Assembly (NCBI GenBank): GCA_029934695.1
Contig: JAOZLU010000332.1
Span: 1 to 7,722 of the forward strand
Direction: 5' to 3'
Source: Desulfobacterales bacterium
GTDB lineage: Bacteria; Desulfobacterota; Desulfobacteria; Desulfobacterales; 4be13
Length of the DNA: 7,722 nt
Shown: positions 4,273 to 7,722 of the stretch, one piece after another
Position numbering within the stretch: the first letter of the stretch is position 1
How the letters are laid out: each line of letters opens with the position of its first letter
Program-made: the position numbers and the translations under genes
The notes under the pieces: generated by a model
The model's database searches: none
Seen by the model: the letters and a program-made list of their open reading frames with translations, nothing else
What the model was told of the DNA's origin: nothing

Positions 4273-6483
4273 ATGAGTTCGATAAAAAAAATCAAATCGT
4301 TGGACCAAATTATCTTGCCTGAACCAAAGCCGGATGAAACTTACTGCAAAACTCTGCTTGATCGTGAATTTGTCTTTGTGGGGCTTAAAAAATTATTGGG
4401 TGCGGCCGATTTTTCCAAGGCCGGAGACCGGATTGCCGGTCTGGCAGCCGATGATGAAATTAGTCGCGAAGCAGCCCGGGCGATACTGTCCGGATTGACA
4501 CTGCAACATTTGTATGACAGGCCGCTGGCCGATGATCGGGGAATAACAGATTCAGTTATGCGGGTCGGTTACGATATCGCTCATGAGGTATTCGATTCCA
4601 TAGCGGATATGACATTCGGAGACCTGAAGGACCACCTGCTACGCTCTCCTGACAGTGAGATGAAACGCATAGGACCAGGTCTGATCCCTGTCATGGCCGC
4701 GGTTCTTGCCAAACTCTGCGATGTGCATGAACTGATCTGCCTCTCAAAAAAGGTCAGGCGTACCACCAAGGCGCGTACCCGGGTCGGTATGCCCGGCACA
4801 CTGTCATCAAGGTGCCAGCCAAATCATCCCACCGACGATCTGCGGGGCGTGGCTCTCCTGGTCTATCTGGGGCTTTCCGAAGGCACCGGTGACTGTCTTT
4901 TGGGAATGAACCCGGCCGAAGATTCGGTGGAGAATGTCAGTGCTGTTCTGGAAACCCTTGACAAGATCCGTCAGGAAACCGGTGTCCCGACCCAGATATG
5001 CTGTCTTGGCCACATCAAGACCCAACTGGCCTGCCTGGAAAAAGGTGCTCCTGTGGATATCCTGTTCCAGAGCATCGCCGGGACCGATCGCACATTGATT
5101 GACGAGTTCGACGTAACTGTGGATTATCTGGATAAGGCTTATCACACTATGGCGGAGCAAGGGCCTCTGAGCGGCCAGGCCGAGCAATGGATGTATTTTG
5201 AGACCGGCCAGGGCAGCGAGGTCAGCTATGGCAAGCATAACGGCATTGATATGACAGTCTGCGAAGCTTTATGTTATGGTCTGGCCCGTCGCTACGATCC
5301 TTTCATGATCAACAATGTCACCGGCTTTATCGGTCCCGAAACCCATCTCGACAACTTCGAGATGCTGATTTCCAATCTTCAGGATCATTTCATGGGCAAA
5401 CTTCTGGGTCTGCCCATGGGCATGGCACCCTGTTATACCCTGCATTCCAACTGCACAACTGAAGGCCAGCAGATGGCCACCCAACTGCTGACAGCCGCGG
5501 GAGCCAATTTCTACATGGATGTTTATTATGGCATGGACCGTATGCTCTCCTATTTTGACACCAGCGGACATGACAATCAGACCTTGCGGGAAATTTACGG
5601 TTTGAAGCCGGCCCCGGAGTATCTGACCTGGGCAGTCGAAAAAGGCATTTTCCAGGTCAGTGAGCAGGGCACTGTCAGGCGTGGCCCCAATTGGGGAAAT
5701 CCCCGAATCTTCTGCAATTCAGATGTGGAATTTCAAAAATTGCTGGAGTCAGCACCGGCTGTTTATGGTCTTGAAAACGCTGGCCCGCGTGTCGCCAATA
5801 AGATTCAACGTACCTTGCGGGCCAACCAGGCTATCGCCCGGGAAGCCATCCATACAGATTTGCGAATGGAGGAACTGGACAAGTTTGATGTCCGGGTGCT
5901 TAGGACAAAGGCGTCTTCCAAAGATGCCCATCTTAACGATCCTGAACTGGGGGCGCATATCGCTTTGGAGGATATTACCGCACTGCAGCCTGAAGACTGT
6001 GATGTGCAGGTGCTTGTTTCCGACGGTCTCAGTGCAGAGGCGATCCATCACAATATGGATGAGCTGCTGCCGGTTCTGGAGGATGGTCTCAGAAGCCGTG
6101 GGTTCAGGGTCAGCCGGCATATTATTGCTCCTTATGGGCGGGTGAAACTGGCCGAAGAAGTGGCAGAGGCTGTCAGGGCGAGGCTGGTGATCGGCCTGAT
6201 CGGCGAGCGTCCGGGCGGGGATGCGCTTGCATCGCGCAGCATGTCCGCGTATATGACCTATCGTCTTGATGGTGAGGAGGAAAAACAGGCTGCTGCCGAG
6301 TTCAGCGGCAACAGCGATATTGCTGTTGAAGTGACTGTCATCTCGAATATTTATGCCGGAGGAATCCCGCCTCTTGAGGCTGGCAGCCTGATCGTTGAAA
6401 AGACTGGTGAAATTCTGGAAAACCGCGCTGCCGGCAACCGGCTTGCCACTCTGCTGAGGGACAAGGAAAAACGTGATGCATGA
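4273..6483 (+). CDS. eutBC: Fused ethanolamine ammonia-lyase EutB-EutC
   Basis: An adenosylcobalamin-dependent lyase that would convert ethanolamine to acetaldehyde and ammonia. The two subunits, normally separate proteins of about 453 and 295 residues, are one 736-residue chain. Residues about 25-482 are the EutB barrel: GTLSSRCQPN (175-184), LGMNPAEDS (210-218), YFETGQGS (308-315), YDPFMINNVTGFIGPE (341-356) and DHFMGKL (371-377). Residues about 500-736 are EutC: REAIHTDL (523-530), VLVSDGLSAEAI (580-591), GLIGERPGG (641-649) and SNIYAGG (691-697). The first 50 or so residues of normal EutC are missing, including the region that carries the microcompartment signal in Salmonella. Active-site R180, Q182, N213 and E310 match E. 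coli R160, Q162, N193 and E287, but E. coli D362 aligns with A385. AGGAGAA (4261-4267) supports the start. There is no stop, frameshift or start site at the domain junction. Confidence 0.95.
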   Translation: MSSIKKIKSLDQIILPEPKPDETYCKTLLDREFVFVGLKKLLGAADFSKAGDRIAGLAADDEISREAARAILSGLTLQHLYDRPLADDRGITDSVMRVGYDIAHEVFDSIADMTFGDLKDHLLRSPDSEMKRIGPGLIPVMAAVLAKLCDVHELICLSKKVRRTTKARTRVGMPGTLSSRCQPNHPTDDLRGVALLVYLGLSEGTGDCLLGMNPAEDSVENVSAVLETLDKIRQETGVPTQICCLGHIKTQLACLEKGAPVDILFQSIAGTDRTLIDEFDVTVDYLDKAYHTMAEQGPLSGQAEQWMYFETGQGSEVSYGKHNGIDMTVCEALCYGLARRYDPFMINNVTGFIGPETHLDNFEMLISNLQDHFMGKLLGLPMGMAPCYTLHSNCTTEGQQMATQLLTAAGANFYMDVYYGMDRMLSYFDTSGHDNQTLREIYGLKPAPEYLTWAVEKGIFQVSEQGTVRRGPNWGNPRIFCNSDVEFQKLLESAPAVYGLENAGPRVANKIQRTLRANQAIAREAIHTDLRMEELDKFDVRVLRTKASSKDAHLNDPELGAHIALEDITALQPEDCDVQVLVSDGLSAEAIHHNMDELLPVLEDGLRSRGFRVSRHIIAPYGRVKLAEEVAEAVRARLVIGLIGERPGGDALASRSMSAYMTYRLDGEEEKQAAAEFSGNSDIAVEVTVISNIYAGGIPPLEAGSLIVEKTGEILENRAAGNRLATLLRDKEKRDA

Positions 6484-6526
6484 AACATGATGCGTGAATT
6501 CACGTTTCACGCCTCATGTTTCGCAT
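6473..6526. repeat. Inverted array of heptamers forming a hairpin over the eutBC stop
   Basis: Four 7-base units (GTGATGC, ATGAAAC, ATGATGC, GTGAATT; 6473-6500) are followed by near reverse complements (CACGTTT, CACGCCT, CATGTTT; 6501-6521). Folded, GAAACATGA (6482-6490) pairs with TCATGTTTC (6514-6522), and GCGTGAA (6492-6498) with TTCACGC (6506-6512), one mismatch between them. ATGC (6476-6479) and GCAT (6523-6526) extend the stem. The array starts inside the last codons of eutBC. No T-run follows, but a stem this strong may end or protect the operon message. Confidence 0.65.
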
Positions 6527-6595
6527 AAATCTGCCGCATCTGACAGCATCCCGGGCACACTCCGCCCTGGCGTGCTGTTCTGACCATCAGGATGA
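6525..6595 (+). pseudogene. Relic of a DUF433 antitoxin gene
   Basis: These 71 bases match 7515-7585, inside the intact DUF433 gene, at 59 of 71 positions (83%, counted by hand, no gaps). The frame is kept: INLPHLTASRAHSALACC and then SDHQDE against ISLPHLTASQVHAALAYY and FDHQDE. Everything before this, including the GTRI core, is missing, and the frame afterwards (to TGA 6714-6716) is unrelated. Ten of 12 differences have G or C in this copy where the intact copy has A or T. It is an old, truncated paralogue, probably left by duplication or decay of a tandem toxin-antitoxin pair. An ATG at 6516 would permit a 66-residue product, but no clear ribosome site precedes it. Confidence 0.75.
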
Positions 6596-6714
6596 GACAG
6601 CCGCCGAATGGACATGCCGTCTGGAATCACGCCGGGAGCGTGTCACGGAAGCCCCGGCCACTCATCGGGCTGGCGTGTGCGATGCTGCTACATGCGGCAA
6701 TGATAACCGTAATT

Positions 6715-6752
6715 GACGGAGATGATATCGGAGAGACCTCTCTCCGTCCGTC
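6715..6752. promoter_or_regulatory. Palindrome upstream of the small antitoxin-like gene
   Basis: CGGAGAGA (6729-6736) and TCTCTCCG (6739-6746) are perfect complements around CC. Outside them GACGGA (6715-6720) can pair with TCCGTC (6747-6752). No T-run follows. It lies 34 bases before the ATG at 6780, where an autorepressing antitoxin would bind, and the ribosome site (GGAG, 6767-6770) repeats the arm motif. Operator function is inference. Confidence 0.45.
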
Positions 6753-6779
6753 GCTCTGAGAATCATGGAGAGATGAACA

Positions 6780-7097
6780 ATGATGACACTTTCCATCGAA
6801 CCGGCTCACAGATCAGGCGAAGTTCTGAATCTGATACGGGCCGCTGTTGAAAATGAGATCGCAAAGCTTGAACTGGCTTTGAAACTGGCAAGGAGGCGTC
6901 TGACACCGTTTGAGCGGAAATACGGAGTGAGTTCCGAATATTTTATAGCCGAAATGGCCGCCGAAGACCTGGAGGACAGTGATGACGGATATGTGAGCTG
7001 GGCCGGAGAGTACAAACTGATGTTGCGGCTCAGGGAAAAACTGGACAGACTGGGGGAACTCGGATACGATGATTCAGGCATACTTTACTCAGATTAA
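6780..7097 (+). CDS. Small acidic antitoxin-like protein, orphan
   Basis: A 105-residue soluble protein. Residues 12-44 form a charged helix (EVLNLIRAAVENEIAKLELALK). A recognisable pattern follows: TPFERKYGVSSEYF (42-55), an acidic patch LEDSDDGY (63-70), WAGEYKLMLRLREKL (73-87) and an acidic tail. Small proteins with the FEKKYGMSSEEF...W..Y..L..L pattern are common in environmental bacteria and usually lie beside a short toxin-like gene, often of the DUF6516/TumE type. That link comes from family knowledge and is not shown here. No partner follows: the next 108 bases have no ORF, and the next gene belongs to another TA family. GGAG (6767-6770) supports the start, and ATG 6783 is an equal alternative. 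The gene looks real from its motif and ribosome site. Its role is unproven. Confidence 0.65.
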   Translation: MMTLSIEPAHRSGEVLNLIRAAVENEIAKLELALKLARRRLTPFERKYGVSSEYFIAEMAAEDLEDSDDGYVSWAGEYKLMLRLREKLDRLGELGYDDSGILYSD

Positions 7098-7113
7098 GAC
7101 GGTTGCCGGCGAT

Positions 7114-7134
7114 GCGTTCTCTGCGGCCTCTGCG
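7114..7134. repeat. Short 9-base tandem repeat
   Basis: GCGTTCTCT (7114-7122) is followed directly by GCGGCCTCT (7123-7131) and a third GCG. Similar degenerate CTCTGCG strings occur between genes in many environmental genomes. No function can be read from one copy. Confidence 0.35.
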
Positions 7135-7180
7135 TTTAAGCCTCAGAAAATCAGTTCCGCTTCATTTTGGTCACACCTTA

Positions 7181-7186
7181 TATAAT
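7181..7186 (+). promoter_or_regulatory. Candidate -10 box of the DUF433 gene
   Basis: A perfect TATAAT lies 19 bases upstream of the ATG at 7206, in a locally AT-rich stretch. No good -35 is found at 16-18 bases. A very short leader would result. Confidence 0.35.
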
Positions 7187-7205
7187 TTTTTGTCGGAGGT
7201 TATAA

Positions 7206-7676
7206 ATGTCCTTACAATCAGCAGAAATCACAACAGAGAACGTCGGGCTTGAGCAGCTGCTTGCAGCCATTCGGCAGCTTGACGAACCGTCCCGCGTTCA
7301 GGTCGCCCGCACCCTGTCGGAAATTCGGACGGGGCAGCCGGTTGCCAACAGCATCAGTGATGCCGCCGGACCCGGGACTGTCCTTCGGGCAGATGAGCAC
7401 ATCGCTTCTGACCGGGAAATTTTAAACGGGGTTCCTATTGTTAAGGGAACAAGAATTGCGGTCCGATGCATTGCAGGCTATTATCAGATGGGAATGAGTA
7501 CCGACGAAATTCTCATAAGCCTGCCTCATCTGACAGCATCCCAGGTACACGCTGCTCTGGCATACTATTTTGACCATCAGGATGAAATTGACAGAGACCT
7601 GCAGGAAAATTCTGATATGGAGTACTGGAAGGCATACATTCGGTCTCACAACGAAAAAAATGGTCAGGAACTATGA
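7206..7676 (+). CDS. DUF433 antitoxin (VapB45-like) with N-terminal extension
   Basis: A 156-residue protein whose residues 65-133 form a complete DUF433 domain: HIASDREILNGVPIVKGTRI (65-84), the helix-turn-helix-like stretch MGMSTDEILISLPHLTASQV (95-114), then HAALAYYFDHQDEID (115-129). DUF433 proteins are antitoxins and DNA-binding autorepressors paired with DUF5615 PIN-like toxins, as in the VapB45-VapC45 pair of mycobacteria. The first 60 residues are additional to the usual 75-110-residue family. Residues 14-40 (GLEQLLAAIRQLDEPSRVQV and on) look like two helices, with a low-complexity linker at 43-60. GGAGG (7195-7199) sits six bases before the ATG. The stop codon overlaps the start of the toxin gene (ATGA), so the pair is translationally coupled. 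Confidence 0.85.
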   Translation: MSLQSAEITTENVGLEQLLAAIRQLDEPSRVQVARTLSEIRTGQPVANSISDAAGPGTVLRADEHIASDREILNGVPIVKGTRIAVRCIAGYYQMGMSTDEILISLPHLTASQVHAALAYYFDHQDEIDRDLQENSDMEYWKAYIRSHNEKNGQEL

Positions 7677-7722
7677 AAATAAAGCTGTTATTGGATGAGG
7701 ATGTCCATACAGCCTTGACGGT
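7673..7722 (+). CDS. DUF5615 PIN-like toxin, start only
   Basis: Only the first 16 codons are in the window (MKIKLLLDEDVHTALT). The pattern LLLDEDVHTAL matches the first strand of DUF5615/PIN-like proteins, in which the DED aspartates begin the acidic metal site of a probable ribonuclease. Its ATG (7673-7675) overlaps the TGA of the antitoxin by ATGA, and AGGAA (7666-7670) lies just upstream. Partner order and overlap fit a DUF433-DUF5615 toxin-antitoxin pair. Whether the gene is intact beyond the window cannot be seen. Confidence 0.75.
   Translation, partial: MKIKLLLDEDVHTALT

Noticed and set aside
5749..6510. Long open frame on the minus strand across the EutC part (253 codons)
   Set aside because: Antisense to well-conserved EutC motifs, no recognisable family, and it begins in the heptamer hairpin.
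6600..6776. Remains of a toxin gene behind the DUF433 relic (frame ending ...ITVIDGDDIGETSLRPSL)
   Set aside because: The end is faintly like a DUF5615 C-terminus, but no motif is firm enough and the frame shares nothing with the visible toxin start.
1..7722. CRISPR array, tRNA or rRNA genes, insertion sequence
   Set aside because: No regularly spaced direct repeats of suitable size, no cloverleaf or rRNA-like stretch, and no transposase frame were seen on either strand.

Overview
The window holds a compact ethanolamine catabolic operon (positions 1332-6483) between two stretches of repeat-rich accessory DNA. Base composition is moderate, with AT-rich spacers and GC-balanced genes, and Shine-Dalgarno sites are strong. 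Small toxin-antitoxin (TA) genes, gene relics and short palindromic or heptamer repeats crowd the flanks. This mix resembles environmental Desulfobacterota, such as Desulfobacteraceae-like sulfate reducers. That placement is an inference from gene style; no marker gene is present.

Left flank (1-1331). A near-perfect palindromic hairpin (8-63) is followed by a secreted HExxH metallopeptidase-like gene (119-745) that is broken by an in-frame TGA and looks truncated or chimeric after the zinc motif. A gene-free stretch of 586 bases then carries several dyads, a good sigma70-like promoter (1069-1096) and a leader of about 230 bases. The leader contains an almost ideal Shine-Dalgarno sequence with no proper ORF behind it.

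Centre (1332-6483). eutH encodes the ethanolamine permease, eutA the ATPase that reactivates ethanolamine ammonia-lyase, and the third gene is a single 736-codon fusion of the lyase large (EutB) and small (EutC) subunits. Together they would import ethanolamine, cleave it with adenosylcobalamin to acetaldehyde and ammonia, and exchange damaged cofactor. No microcompartment shell gene, EutT, EutD or EutE is present, so acetaldehyde must be handled by enzymes encoded elsewhere. In the fusion, four of five active-site residues known from E. coli EutB align (R180, Q182, N213, E310). The fifth, the amino-group ligand Asp362, aligns with Ala385. This suggests a divergent subfamily, possibly with a different amino-alcohol substrate. 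Both spacers inside the operon hold structured sequence: a 65-base hairpin between eutH and eutA, and an 11-codon ORF plus hairpin between eutA and eutBC.

Right flank (6473-7722). An inverted array of 7-base units forms a hairpin over the eutBC stop codon. It is followed by a 71-base relic of a DUF433 antitoxin gene (about 83% identical to the intact copy downstream), an orphan small antitoxin-like protein (6780-7097), and an intact DUF433 antitoxin (7206-7676). The last overlaps by four bases the start of a DUF5615 PIN-like toxin cut by the window end. The strongest leads are the EutB-EutC fusion with its altered pocket, the structured operon spacers, and the decaying TA island.
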